Source of the DNA: Zygnema cylindricum
Taxonomy: Eukaryota > Streptophyta > Zygnematophyceae > Zygnematales > Zygnemataceae
Assembly (NCBI GenBank): GCA_037447655.1
Contig: JBBHKE010000150.1
Span: 24,055 to 88,054 of the forward strand
Length of the DNA stretch: 64,000 bases
Reading direction: 5' to 3'
Position 1 is the stretch's first letter. Every line of letters begins with the position of its first letter. Below the pieces are notes generated by a model. The model worked only from the letters and a program-made list of their open reading frames with translations. It was not told the DNA's origin and did no database searches. Position numbers and translations under genes: made by a program. Below are positions 11,619 to 23,487 of the stretch, piece by piece.

Positions 11619-12211
11619 TGTTGAATAATAACTTCTATCTGTGTGAGAGGAAGTGAAAGTACTTGGAATATTTTCTGCATTAGACTATTTTCTGCATTAG
11701 GCTTAGTAATACACACAAGAATTAGTCTTACAGTAAAGATTGACCGTAGAGAGAGGAAAACGTCTGATACATATTAGCGTCTAATTGCATTTACCAAACC
11801 AACCGGAGTGAATTATTGATGTGACCGGTTGAAAATTCAACAAACTATAGGATTGGTTCAGGAGTAGTTGGGAGACCTTAGTATATAAAAGGAAAGACTC
11901 TTACTTCAAAATCATCACTTAGCATTAGACAGAATTACATTATATTATATTTTTGCTACTTTATGAATGGTAGAACTTTGTGTTCCATGATCCAAAGGTA
12001 ATGAAATTATGCACGAAGCTTTGTGTATGGTAAATCAATTACTTTGTCAAAATTGAGAGCATTTGATTTAGTGGTTTGACTTTAGTCTCGAGTCAAAGTT
12101 TGCAGTCCAGATTGTTGTCTAGTTAGAGTATTAACTAGAGTGTGGTAGAAGAAGACAGAATTAGGTAGCTTCGCTGCCTAGATAACTCAGAATGAAAAAT
12201 TCTGAGTTTCT
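11619..12211 (+). repeat. Copia-A LTR3 (593 bp, internally deleted)
   Basis: Starts TGTTGAATAATAAC and ends TTTCT (CA to CT change) before GGTTATGGGCCCA. About 190 bp of the U3 side are missing compared with LTR1, and a short piece (ACTATTTTCTGCATTAG) is duplicated. The TATA box is retained. Confidence 0.8.
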
Positions 12212-12963
12212 GGTTATGGGCCCATGCCCAAAGATACCTGTCATCAATGGAACCAAGTACCTATGTTGGCGCGTACTTCAGGCCAGATACTTGGAGGAAA
12301 AAGGACTCCTACACGTGGTCGACAACTCTTTTTCACGACCAGCAAAACCAACGATTGAAGAGGAGGCTGGAGAGAAGACTACAGCAAAAGGGAAGGCTCA
12401 AGCATCCTCTACATCTACTAGTGACGTAGCGTTAGAAAACATAAAAGTGAGAAACATTTTGTTTGCATGCATCAGTGAAGATATAGCTGTAACATGCATG
12501 AGGTTTTCACAGGCAGCAGAGGAATGGAAAGAGCTAGAAGAAACCTATCAAATCTCGTCTCTACATCAACAGACTTTGATTGATCAAGAGATAAGTAGGT
12601 ATAGCTATAATGGAGGATCTATCATAGACTATGCTAACGGATTTCAACGCTTGTAAAATGAAGCAGCTTGAACTGGGAAAGTATATCCCGTTCATGAGCA
12701 AATGTTTTAGTTAGTATGCAGGCTACCTGTAGAATACAAGAATGTGTTGCAGCAGTTGCAGACAAAAGATAGCAGTACTTGGAAGTGGTCACAAGCACTA
12801 GGCCTAATCCTAGTAGAAGAATCTAGTATTAAGATTACGGGAGGGGGTGGAACTCAAACTCAAGCACTTAATACAGAAAACAAGATGATATGGCAAACTA
12901 ACCCTGGGGGTGGAAGTAATGCAAATGGAAAATCCAAATTTCCATGTTTTGTGTGCGGAAAAT
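12192..12963 (+). pseudogene. Copia-A copy 3 gag, truncated
   Basis: Lacks the 4-nt insertion of copies 1 and 2, so the open segment is longer (12192-12656, through DYANGFQRL). It therefore represents an older or independent copy. It breaks before the end of the CCHC knuckle (CFVCGKLV at about 12944), where the sequence switches into an internal LTR segment. Confidence 0.8.
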
Positions 12964-13009
12964 TAGTTGGGAGACCTTAGTATATAAAAGGAAAGACTCT
13001 TACTTCAAT
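12964..13009 (+). repeat. Internal piece of copia-A LTR
   Basis: GGGAGACCTTAGTATATAAA and its continuation match the TATA region of LTR3. It is fused to gag with a few bases of shared sequence (TTAG/TTGG) at the junction, suggesting microhomology-mediated deletion. Confidence 0.75.
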
Positions 13010-13436
13010 CGGTATAGCACAACAGCGGGTATGTCGTTTTTGTACGTATGGCTCCACATCCCAAATAAACTTATAAAAAGTGGATGGGGTCATACAAAAA
13101 ATGCCACTGTTGCAAATATCGTCCCAAAGCTAGTGGAGCGTGGAAAAACCCACCATACTCTCTTACGAGGTAGAGACACATTACGTCTTGCTCTCAAATC
13201 TTTCAAACGTTTATGTAAAATGGCCAGTTGTAGTATGATAAACAGAAAACGCAACATCCTTCCTTTCACATGATTTTCAAATGAATCCATTGTTTGAAAT
13301 CATCCCTTACCCAAACCGTGCAAGATAAAAGGGTTATCGAGAAACCAAGTCGAGCAATCAGGTAAAGAAAATGGTGGAATAAGTGGTGGAATTGCGTGAG
13401 TGTGTGTGGGATAGGTAAGGGTGAAAATGTGGGTGT
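13010..13436. other. Unassigned DNA
   Basis: A + strand frame (12944-13273) stays open across part of this segment and gives a basic peptide (HTKNATVANIVPKLVERGK), but I recognise no family. It reads from gag through LTR sequence, so it is not a natural gene start. Origin unknown. Confidence 0.3.
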
Positions 13437-14049
<613 letters not shown>

Positions 14050-15185
14050 TGTAACTTTGAGATCTCCATTGGTCATGAGAGTAGGCAGCTCACAAGAAGC
14101 TTATCTAGATAGTGCCGACTTCAAGTTGATTTAAACCCAAATGATTTACATCCTGGCTGTTAGTACCCCAATTCAAATTCAACTCTGTGAAAGAAGACTT
14201 TTTCTGTGCTTAGTTCCCCCACAGAATGCAAAGTTAGAATATGACATTTTGGACACATTCACCCACTTTGATTTTCCTTAATAAATAAAGCCACCCTCGC
14301 AAGCAAAAACTCTTACTAATTACACCCTTGTGTAGCTTGGACTCCCTTGAGTCTGCAGCAAAAACAATCTTTGAAAATGGTCAACCGAGTTGATAGTTAT
14401 GGCTTGCCAAAGTTAGCCTTTTATACAAGAGTGCTCTAAAAGAGACGGCTACCTACCCAAAAATGCGAAGTCTTATTCCCTCTCTAAAACCCCTTCTATT
14501 GAACTATGGACGAATCATAGGACTGTACCGTACAAAAATTACAAGTACTGGAGTATTATCTCTACGGTAATTGTACTACATGGCCAAATAGTGACATATG
14601 TCACATTTGGATTTGGTGTCTTGCTCTTTGGAGATTCTGTAAACTTGTACGATCCTGCCACGTGTTATGCGGAGAGGTGGCGACCGGAAAACGCCAAAAT
14701 GCCCTCTCCGCGATATCGACTTCTATCAGAGCCGTTCGAGTAACACCAGATTGAATATTAGCCGTTGAAATAAATGTTCACAGCATTTATTTTGTGCTGT
14801 ACTATAGTACAAAACTAGTTCTATGTTCTACCGTATTATTTATTAGTTATACGAAATGTTCTACTTGTAAATGTTTAAATATCTATCAAACCCTATATAC
14901 TTTAGCATTAGTCATAGACTTAACGGATAAAGTTAACGTTTAGGGGTAGTTGACGGACGGTAGGTACTAGGATCAAATCCTGGGTCCGTCAAACCCCATT
15001 GTGGTAAATCTAGCGATTTCTACTCATGTCTCTCTAGAAGGCCTAGGCAGCCATGGCTCTAACTCCCTATCCAACCTTCAGTGACTACAACAAATGTGGG
15101 GGCTTGGAGAAGGGAATTTAGAGGCAGACTTCCTCTGCTCATTTTCTATCCTAAAACAGACATAGAAAATACACAAATTTGAACA
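14050..15185 (-). repeat. Copia-E LTR (3' LTR, 1136 bp)
   Basis: Read on the minus strand it begins TGTTCAAATTTG after the polypurine tract AAATAAAGGGAG (15186-15197) and ends GTTACA. It contains a TATA box (TGTATAAAAGG, about 14420-14432). Near its 3' end it has M-E-I-S-K-L plus CA in the usual phase. Near its 5' end it holds a strong tRNA-minihelix-like fold (14950-14992) and a conserved hairpin (15057-15124). No primer site follows; the microsatellite does. Confidence 0.8.
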
Positions 15186-15219
15186 CTCCCTTTATTTTCT
15201 AGTTTATTTTCCTCTCATC

Positions 15220-15732
15220 TCACACAAAAACAAAAAAAAACAAAAAAAAACCCCCCCCCCTTATCTTTTTCTTTTTCCTTTTCCTTTTATAAAACTTTTT
15301 GAAAATACTCTCGTATTTGAAACAGTGGATTAGATGAACCGAAATATTTATTGCATCACACATTTTATTTTGCATGCCATTTTTCAAAAATTCGGGCTCT
15401 TGGAGCAAGGATTTTATCCACCTCATCCTTTTTTCATCCGAGCAAAAACTAGATTCCCACTTGCAGTTCCAATAGCCAGCCCAATCCCCAGCATACCCAG
15501 ATCCTATCCCTTTTACAGGCACACCTTCATAAATGGCATCACTTCCATGAGTGAAATCAACTCTATTCTCCCCCAAATTTTCCCAAAAACCACTAGTCCC
15601 TATTATTGTTTTCATAACTTCTACATCTTTCGAACTCATGTTTTTATCTATGATAATTACCCAATATTCTGAATTTTCCTCACACTCTCCCATGGAATTC
15701 TTTCCACCATCACTTTCTATTTTTATTCCCAA
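15220..15732 (-). pseudogene. Degenerate copia-E RNase H
   Basis: The open frame is not obviously a known protein but aligns along its length with the RNase H of copia D: GTSGFWENLG with GTRDLWLHLG, SDAIY with SDTSY, RWIKSLLQE with MWVKSLLGE, then LKNGMQ, CDA and HCFKYE with LKSGVQ, CDN and HHFKAKH. The Glu-containing QSTMEAEY segment is deleted. It sits directly before a polypurine tract and LTR, where RNase H belongs. Confidence 0.65.
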
Positions 15733-15784
15733 AATATGTTCACTCTACACTCCTTGACATCCTTAAGTACCCCCTCTCTCTATA

Positions 15785-16479
15785 CTTCCCTTATACCTCC
15801 GAAAGCACATCGTTGCTTTCGTGGAATTTTGTGTGCTTTTCTTTTTTTTCCATTCTACCGATGTGAAGAAGCTCCAAAATATCTTCATCCTCTTTTTCCT
15901 CTTCCCTTTCTTCCTCCTCATTCACATACCAACTTCTAAGTTCCTCTAAGCAATGGCATTCGTCGATATATATACGTGTTTCCTTACAACGGAAGCAAGC
16001 CCATTTTTTCAAAGCTCCCCTTTCTTTTCCTCTCCCTTTCTTTCCACCGAAGTTCCGATAAGGTTGACCTTTGTCTTTCTTCCTCTCATCACGCTTGCGC
16101 TCTTCATCGTCATTCCTCTTATCACGCTTCCGCTCGTCATTGTCGTTCCTCTCATCACGCTTTCGCCAATCGCCACCAGCTGTCACTGTATTCACCCTGT
16201 CACTTTCCCTACAAAGCTCCAAAGTGCTTTCCCTCACAAGAATCCTCCCCATGGTAATGCTCTAAGTCCATGAAGAGCAATCCATTGCCTGCATACAGTA
16301 AATTATGTCTTCGTACTCATCTGGAAGTTTCATGATTAGTGTGTTAATCTTTCTCACCTCAGATTCTATATAACCTGCACTAGCAAGATCAACATATAAT
16401 GCACAAATATCATTGCAAAACTCTATCATGCTACCGCCTTTATAGACATAGGCCTCTATTTCCTGTTTTACTAATTGCT
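15785..16479 (-). pseudogene. Copia-E gag, partial
   Basis: The UBN2-like gag region reads IEAYVYKGGSMIEFCNDI and then INTLIMKLPDEYEDIIYCM, as in F1 and F2. One stop (SSWT then TAG) precedes the open part 15791-16252. The charged linker has a (DERKRDKRND) repeat. The knuckle CFRCKETRIYIDEC has Ile in place of His, so zinc binding is lost. Protease, integrase and most of the RT are missing between gag and RNase H. The N-terminal part is cut by the adjoining A LTR piece. Confidence 0.8.
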
Positions 16480-16773
16480 TTTAGTATTAGAAAGAATTAT
16501 ATTACATTGTATTTTTGCTACTTTATGAATGGAAAAAATTTATGTTCCATGATCAAAATGTAATGAAACTTTGCAGGAATCTTTGTGTATGGTAAATAAA
16601 TTACTCTGTCAAAATTGAGAGCATTTGACCAAGTGGTTTGACTCTAGTCTTGAGTCAAAGTTTGCAGTCTAAAGTGTAGTCTGGTTAGAGAATTAACTAG
16701 AGTGTGGTAGAAGAAGACAGAATTGGGTAGCTTCGCTGCCTAGATAACTCAAAATGGAAAATTCTAAGTTTCA
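16480..16773 (+). repeat. Copia-A LTR 3' part
   Basis: Matches the last 295 bp of copia-A LTRs and stops at TTTCA, precisely the inferred LTR end, with the gag ATG 20 nt before. The next bases belong to another LTR and share CAG at the join, so part of the coincidence may be microhomology. Confidence 0.8.
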
Positions 16774-17645
16774 GCCCCCACTCTTGTTGTTGTCACTGAA
16801 CGAGAGAGAAAGTGATGGAGCCAAAGAGTGACATATGTCACTCTCAACAAAAGGTTGAGTCTGGCAAGACTCGAACCTCCGACCGGTAGAGCGCAGCGTA
16901 GCTGTTAGCTCAAACCAGTCTGTCGTGGAAGTCCGTTAAAATACATAGGGTTTGATATCTATTTAAACTTGTGTACGGTCTTTAAACTGATTAACTAAAA
17001 TATGAACGAAGGAACATACAACTGGTTAAAGTTTAGTGCGGACGTCATTTCGCACAAAACAAATGAATCGGACATTTGTTTCGACGACTAAAATTCAATG
17101 TAAGATTTAATCCTACGACATACATCGTTGCCAAGATCCTGGAATGGTCACTTTGGCGTTTATAAACATGGCATGACCTAGCGCCACGTGGAGGGATACC
17201 ATTTGGTCGTAGGATTTTGGGGGAGCGTACGAACGAGTGAAAAGTTGACACGCGTCCACTCAGCGGCCTTGTCGTACACATGCCGTACAGAAAGGACTCC
17301 GGTCGTAGTACCTTTTTTTACTTTACATTTATGTGATTGGGTCGTACATTAGTGGAAAGGGTTTGTGAGTGGGAAATAGGACTTAGCATATTTTTAGACA
17401 GTTACCTCTCCCTTGCGAGCTTTGTATAAATTGGCATCTTTGCCACCTCATAACTTATCCGCTTATTAGCCGTTTTTAGTGATTCTTTTTGCTACAGGCT
17501 CACAGAAGTCTAGGCTGCACAACGGTGCAGCCACACTGTCATTTTGTCATCTTGATCAGCCATGGTTGTGGCTTGAAGTGGGTTAGTTAAAAGCTATCTA
17601 GAGGATTCCTAAATTTTGTAATCCAATGGAGGACACACAATTGCA
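16774..17645 (+). repeat. Copia-F LTR (F3), 5' truncated
   Basis: Plus-oriented copy of the F/J type. It has the G-box context GCGCCACGTGGAGG (17181-17194), a TATA box (TTTGTATAAATTGG, about 17424) and, near the end, M-E-D-T-Q-L plus CA in the conserved phase (ATG at 17626). No primer site follows. A degenerate tRNA-like element lies at about 16850-16930 on the minus strand. Confidence 0.8.
17184..17191. promoter_or_regulatory. G-box CCACGTGG in LTR F3
   Basis: A perfect palindromic G-box, bound in plants by bZIP/bHLH factors. It is embedded in the same context in LTR F2 (57558-57565) and LTR J (61351-61358), so it is a conserved U3 element of the family. Confidence 0.6.
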
Positions 17646-17694
17646 ACACGAACGTACACAATGTACATTCGCGTCTTTATTTTGCGGCTTGTTG

Positions 17695-19040
17695 TGTTGT
17701 TTTTGAAGATTTAGTTTCGTGCGTATGTGAAATTTGATGCGCACGCGACGTTTCGTGCGTATATATTTACGTTATATACTGTGGAGGTTCGAAAGGATTT
17801 GTGGATTGGGGGAGTAAGTGTACGAGCAAAATTAAAGTTACGTGTGAGTGGCGCGAACAAACATTTGAAAATGTACGGCGGATCGCGAAGCGATCCGATA
17901 TGAAATATGAATTTAAGGTGACGAAAAAGTACAAATTAAGTGACGCGAAGAAGCGTACGAAAAATACGGAATACGAAATGGAAATGGACGGCGGATCGCT
18001 TCGCGATTCGATTTGAAATATTCGAAGAATTTGAAAAGTACGCCGGCCATATGAAACATAATGCGACAGACCGCATTTATTAAATGTGACGCCGCCGGTA
18101 CGGAGCGTCGTATTTGACACGCGACATTTATGACGAAGTACGTGATTTCGGTACGGACAAGATTTGTATGGTACGGATTGTTTGACAAGTGATTCGTGGT
18201 ACACGTGGAAGGCGGATGGCGTCAGCCGATTTTTTAAGGGACCACATTGTTTTTATGACACATTATCTAGTGGACCGTACATATGCGATGTTGGTTCACT
18301 ACGTGGACTTATCGACAAGTGACTAAGCAAGTTGTCACTTATGACGCGGATTTTTGGATGCGTCGGTGTAAATATTTGAAGCATCAATGCTTTGTCTTAT
18401 TTGAATTAATGATTTAGTGTTGATTAAAATAGTTATATTTTACGTGATTAATGAGGATATCGACACTTTAATTTATGTGTCGTATTTGCAGACAAGTGTA
18501 CGCTTACGATTGCTTGACTTTCAGGTGTACGCTTACGATTAGTTTTATTTAATGACAGTTATGTAATTTACGTTGGTTATTTTGACACTTAGTGATTTGT
18601 TAACAGCTCACAAGTGTATATATAGGTTTGAGCTTCATTAGAATAATAATCAATGCTGGTTAGTAAAGTGGGGACCGAAGATGTAGTATTTTAGGGTTGT
18701 CGATTAGGTCATGCACTTTTGAATGATATAATGATTATACCTTGATTATACTCTTGTTTATGTGTGATGCATTTGTTTTTATTATTTATGTTATTTTATA
18801 TATGTTTGATATGCATTGTTTATGCATTTGTCCTAGGGTTTGTTTATGTCGATTATTCCATCAAACCTTAGATATTGTCATAGGGTTTATTTATGTTGAT
18901 TATTCTATGAAACCCTAAATGTTGTTGTATGTTAAATGGAGGATGCATTTCAAATGATTGTTCGTCGACCTATTTTTGCTTAGCTTCTTGCATGATAGTT
19001 TGGGTCGCTTCTGCGGTCTATTTTAGACCAAAGAACAACA
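17695..19040 (+). repeat. Element T 5' LTR (1346 bp)
   Basis: TATA box GTATATATAGG at 18616-18626. Two hairpins lie at 17880-17896 (GGATCGC-GAA-GCGATCC) and 17993-18009 (reverse complement, one G.T); their loops GAA and TTC are complementary. A direct repeat GTACGCTTACGATT occurs near 18490 and 18520. A hairpin GGTCTA-TTT-TAGACC (19015-19029) sits 11 nt from the end. Open frames in this LTR are non-coding shadows. Confidence 0.9.
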
Positions 19041-19927
19041 GGTTATGGGCCCACACCCCATCTATCATATGTTAGGTTAAGTCGATGTAGGTTTTTGTCA
19101 CACGCATTGTAGCGGGTTAATATTGTCCTTGCTGGTTGTATTGCAGTAATGGTGTCTGTATACCCATGAGATCGGCCTTATCATAGTGTTGGTATGTGCC
19201 GAGGTTAATCTTGCATCGCCCCAAGGGTTAACTTAGTGAGAGTGCCGAAATGTCTACCCTCAATGAAAATGATTAATTATGATAAATGATATTTTATTTT
19301 TGGAAAATACATATTCGTTTGATGGAGAGATGTGGAAGGTGGAGATTCGACGTTTGGGGGAGAGAGATCCGGAAGGTGGAGTTGTGACATGTGATGGAGA
19401 GATCCAAATTTGTGGATCGATGATTGTTGAAAATTGGATTTGTAATGTAGATTTTGAGTTGTTGGAAATTTTTGGGAAATGTGATATTATTAGAATTTTT
19501 GGGAAAATACTATTTGTTAAGTGTATTTTTAATGGGAAATTTTGGGATCAGATTATTAAATGGAAAAGAAAAAGAAAATTTTTTTTTTTTGAAATCTAGA
19601 TTTGATATGGTTGAGGTATAAATTTTGAGTTGGGATATATTATTAGTGTGATCGTTTGGTTTTAATTCTTAGTTGATTTGTGACAGAATTGTGAGAAGTA
19701 GATTCAGATTTAGATATTGTTGAGAAAAGATAAAATTTTGTTGTAATCGGAAAATGAAAATATATATTATGTATTATGAAACTTGGAAGGCATATGAAGG
19801 CAGCGGAAGCGATGGTGGAACAAGTGGAAAATTCTGTCGGAGGCATTTGGCGGATTCAGATGGAGGTGACAGTGTGACAGCTGATGACGTGGCATAATGG
19901 ATGCACAAAACTAAATTTTTGGGGGAG
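19041..19927 (+). other. Element T internal region
   Basis: Starts GGTTATGGGCCCAC (primer site). In the phase used by the autonomous families the junction still reads E-Q-Q-V-M-G-P-H-P, but a TAG lies four codons upstream and no ATG serves it. It is thus a relic of a gag start. An open frame at 19279-19599 (106 aa, basic C-terminus) has no recognisable domain. The last 14 nt (ATTTTTGGGGGAG) are the polypurine tract. Confidence 0.8.
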
Positions 19928-21273
19928 TGTTGTTTTTGAAGATTTAGTTTCGTGCGTATGTGAAATTTGATGCGCACGCGACGTTTCGTGCGTATATATT
20001 TACGTTATATACTGTGGAGGTTCGAAAGGATTTGTGGATTGGGGGAGTAAGTGTACGAGCAAAATTAAAGTTACGTGTGAGTGGCGCGAACAAACATTTG
20101 AAAATGTACGGCGGATCGCGAAGCGATCCGATATGAAATATGAATTTAAGGTGACGAAAAAGTACAAATTAAGTGACGCGAAGAAGCGTACGAAAAATAC
20201 GGAATACGAAATGGAAATGGACGGCGGATCGCTTCGCGATTCGATTTGAAATATTCGAAGAATTTGAAAAGTACGCCGGCCATATGAAACATAATGCGAC
20301 AGACCGCATTTATTAAATGTGACGCCGCCGGTACGGAGCGTCGTATTTGACACGCGACATTTATGACGAAGTACGTGATTTCGGTACGGACAAGATTTGT
20401 ATGGTACGGATTGTTTGACAAGTGATTCGTGGTACACGTGGAAGGCGGATGGCGTCAGCCGATTTTTTAAGGGACCACATTGTTTTTATGACACATTATC
20501 TAGTGGACCGTACATATGCGATGTCGGTTCACTACGTGGACTTATCGACAAGTGACTAAGCAAGTTGTCACTTATGACGCGGATTTTTGGATGCGTCGGT
20601 GTAAATATTTGAAGCATCAATATTTTGTCTTATTTGAATTAATGATTTAGTGTTGATTAAAATAGTTATATTTTACGTGATTAATGAGGATATCGACACT
20701 TTAATTTATGTGTCGTATTTGCAGACAAGTGTACGCTTACGATTGCTTGACTTTCAGGTGTACGCTTACGATTAGTTTTATTTAATGACAGTTATGTAAT
20801 TTACGTTGGTTATTTTGACACTTAGTGATTTGTTAACAGCTCACAAGTGTATATATAGGTTTGAGCTTCATTAGAATAATAATCAATGCTGGTTAGTAAA
20901 GTGGGGACCGAAGATGTAGTATTTTAGGGTTGTCGATTAGGTCATGCACTTTTGAATGATATAATGATTATACCTTGATTATACTCTTGTTTATGTGTGA
21001 TGCATTTGTTTTTATTATTTATGTTATTTTATATATGTTTGATATGCATTGTTTATGCATTTGTCCTAGGGTTTGTTTATGTCGATTATTCCATCAAACC
21101 TTAGATATTGTCATAGGGTTTATTTATGTTGATTATTCTATGAAACCCTAAATGTTGTTGTATGTTAAATGGAGGATGCATTTCAAATGATTGTTCGTCG
21201 ACCTATTTTTGCTTAGCTTCTTGCATGATAGTTTGGGTCGCTTCTGCGGTCTATTTTAGACCAAAGAACAACA
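19928..21273 (+). repeat. Element T 3' LTR (1346 bp)
   Basis: The same length as the 5' LTR and nearly identical. The differences I see are GATGTCGG for GATGTTGG and CAATATTTTG for CAATGCTTTG. The TATA box is at about 20849-20859. It is followed by target duplication TGTTG. Confidence 0.9.
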
Positions 21274-21278
21274 TGTTG

Positions 21279-22790
21279 TACCAATACTACATTAGACATT
21301 TTTCTTTTGGAATCTTTGACGATGTATACCCCTGACGAATTGAGTTGCAGGCTTGTTGTATCCCAAACGACACGAAGACGTATCAGAATTCATACAGTCG
21401 ATCTACCGTATTTTCAATAACAAGATTGTTCGGCGACGTTGGAAGAGTCTGCATGTAAGATGTGGGACATGTACAGCTGATTTCCGTCCTCTTATCATTT
21501 ATGATAAAACATAAAAGGTACACACTCATAGAGGCTGGTAGGCTAGTTTCGGGAAAACATCGAATCTGGACGGTCTGAAATAGCCGAATCACGGGCAACA
21601 GTCACGAAAGACCCGAAAAGTGGCCTAAAGGGTGAACTTCCATTAGAGGAAAAGTGTGGTTGTTTACAGGATGCCGTTCTATTTTGTACAAATTCCTACC
21701 AATATTTTTTTGTCAGACGAAACATGACGAAACATGTCTATTGGATGGCTCCAATATTATAGGCGTAAGTATCGACCGTTGGATTTTTCACCTCTTTAGA
21801 TTCGCGAAGTAATCGCGCGCTTTGTCTAGTTTGAAAGACTCTCCTGGGCGAGGAGAGTTTTTTCAAACTGGTTGCATACCATTGGTACACGTGAAAACAA
21901 AAAAAAAATCCACCACGGACAGGTAATGAGAATCGAACAAGTTGTACATGACGTGTGCCTTTTGCCACGGTGTATGAAGGTCGACCAAAATATCTTCGCA
22001 CGCTTCTTCTAACATCCGCTGACCTTAAAAATTTGCGGCACCTTTTTGACATTTCGTTTCGAAATTTTGATTTTCAATTTCAAAATTAAAATCTGGTCGC
22101 AAAATTTTCGTACAAATTATTAACTACCTCCGCCCGTACAAATATTATGTACAAATTTTCACGTTGAAGAATATTTCTAGATTTTAAGAATTTATAAATT
22201 AGCCTATGTGGCGCCTATCATAATTAAGAAACGACATAATGAAGGCGGTGCCAGTAAACATGAGAAATAGACGTATCCGTATGTTTACAGGGACACCCTA
22301 ACGGAGAACAGGCCTAATGACTCCCTCTTAAGGGAATAATGGAATTAAACGTTAGGATTATGTAGGTGAATATCGTACCGGCCCGCCTGTACCTCTGGAA
22401 TCGACCCAATCAGATGTCGCCAAAATTATAGTAGTTAGCTGCAAAAATTATGGAGGTACAATACGGGTATGACAATTGTCTCATCTACCCTCAGTTTTTT
22501 TGTTGTGGGAAACTAATGGAGAAACCGAAGACAAGTAAAATAATAGTCGTGGGCGACTCGGTGCTTTGCCCTTTGGTTGCCAAGGGCCTTTCGGTTTTGT
22601 ACAGTACCATGTATAATTGTTGCATTCACACTATAAATAGATGATGAATGAGATGAGGAAACTAATGTTTTTTTTTGTTTGGACGTGAATCGCCCTTGAC
22701 ATCAACTTACGTCAACAAAAATGTCGCGATGTGGTTCATCTTGCTGTACGATTAAGCGCCGATGACTCAAATCCGTCCGTACCAAACCAT
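21279..22790. other. No gene recognised
   Basis: Short frames only. A tRNA-like B-box (AGAATCGAAC, about 21930, minus strand) with degenerate flanks resembles the tRNA-like motif of the E/F/J LTRs, so this may be an eroded LTR. I see no boundaries. Confidence 0.3.
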
Positions 22791-23068
22791 CCTTGACGTC
22801 GTCGGCCGCGGGTCAAGTGTCTTGATCACTTTGTCGTCGTCGCTGTACTATAGGGTAGCGGTTTCAAAGCGTCTTGTCAAGCGTACAAAGAATCTATCGT
22901 TGTTGTTACTGTGATATCGTTTAAATTACTTGGTACGGCTTACTCGCATCAACGACATCCTGGTACCTGTCGTGGCCACCTTGACGTCGTCGGCTACGGG
23001 TCAACTGTCGTGATCTGTACTGCATTGAAGCGGTTTCGAACCGTCCTATCAAGCATACAAAGAATCTA
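22791..23068. repeat. Two diverged direct repeats, period 188 bp
   Basis: The segment starting CCTTGACGTCGTCGG at 22791 recurs at 22979 and both copies end with ACAAAGAATCTA (about 22896 and 23068). The units are about 106 and 90 bp and are separated by unrelated sequence. No coding function is apparent. Confidence 0.7.
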
Positions 23069-23487
23069 AGTTCATAAAATTTTTTTGTATAGAGATTACC
23101 ATTACCTCCCATCTTTTTTTTCCATTTTATTTGATCATGTTCCTCGTCTATTTTTGATTTTCTTTATACTTTACAAATTGTCACTCATTCCATTTATTTG
23201 CGAAGGCTTGAAATATTCCGTAACAGGTTTTGTACATATTAAATCATTAATAGTGGTTTGTGTGAAGTTTATCTAATGTTTCTTTTGTTTTTGTTTAATG
23301 TATGTTTTTTGTTTTACTTTTTAAACAAATCTTATTTTGTTTCTCTATTTCCTTATTTTTACATGTTTGGGAAACTTTGTATTAAAATCATATTGTTTTG
23401 TTTTTTCATTTGTTTATTAATGTTTATTTATTTTTTGTTATTCAAGTGTAATTGTTTTTTTTTTTTGACTTTTGGGAGTTCTATTTT

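Larger units (their letters stand above)
3160..13009 (+). mobile_element. Copia family A tandem array (LTR-int-LTR-int-LTR-gag-LTR piece)
   Basis: Three LTRs of one family (3160, 7968, 11619) alternate with two internal regions and a truncated third gag. The middle LTR serves both as the 3' LTR of copy 1 and the 5' LTR of copy 2. Copies 1 and 2 share decay marks: a 4-nt insertion in gag and a duplicated 21-nt segment before the protease. They therefore arose by duplication of an already damaged element, most simply by unequal recombination between LTRs. Copy 2 has lost about 1.14 kb from integrase to reverse transcriptase. The right end is a fusion of gag to an internal piece of LTR. No target duplication can be read because the right LTR terminus is missing. 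Confidence 0.85.
17690..21278 (+). mobile_element. Element T: complete non-autonomous LTR retrotransposon with TSD
   Basis: Two LTRs of 1346 bp each (17695-19040, 19928-21273) begin TGTTG and end CAACA, flanked by the 5-bp target duplication TGTTG (17690-17694, 21274-21278). The internal region is only 887 bp and encodes no protease, integrase, RT or RNase H. It starts with a 14-nt match to the initiator tRNA-Met half site and ends in a polypurine tract (TTTTTGGGGGAG). I found three differences between the LTRs, so insertion is recent. It must be mobilised by an autonomous copia element. A LARD-like class is the best label. Confidence 0.93.

Noticed and set aside
15334-16273. Plus-strand open frames over the copia-E remnant
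   Set aside because: Shadows of the minus-strand gag and RNase H remnants; no domain on the plus strand.
16850-16930. Functional tRNA gene (minus strand B-box GGTTCGAGTC)
   Set aside because: The T stem is mismatched and no complete cloverleaf forms; it is a tRNA-like motif common to this LTR family.
17767-18204. 145-aa minus-strand protein repeated identically at 20000-20437
   Set aside because: Both copies lie in the two LTRs of element T, which explains the identity; no domain, and antisense to the element.
21738-22052. 104-aa minus-strand Arg-rich protein
   Set aside because: No recognisable domain; overlaps a tRNA-like LTR remnant and has no supporting context.
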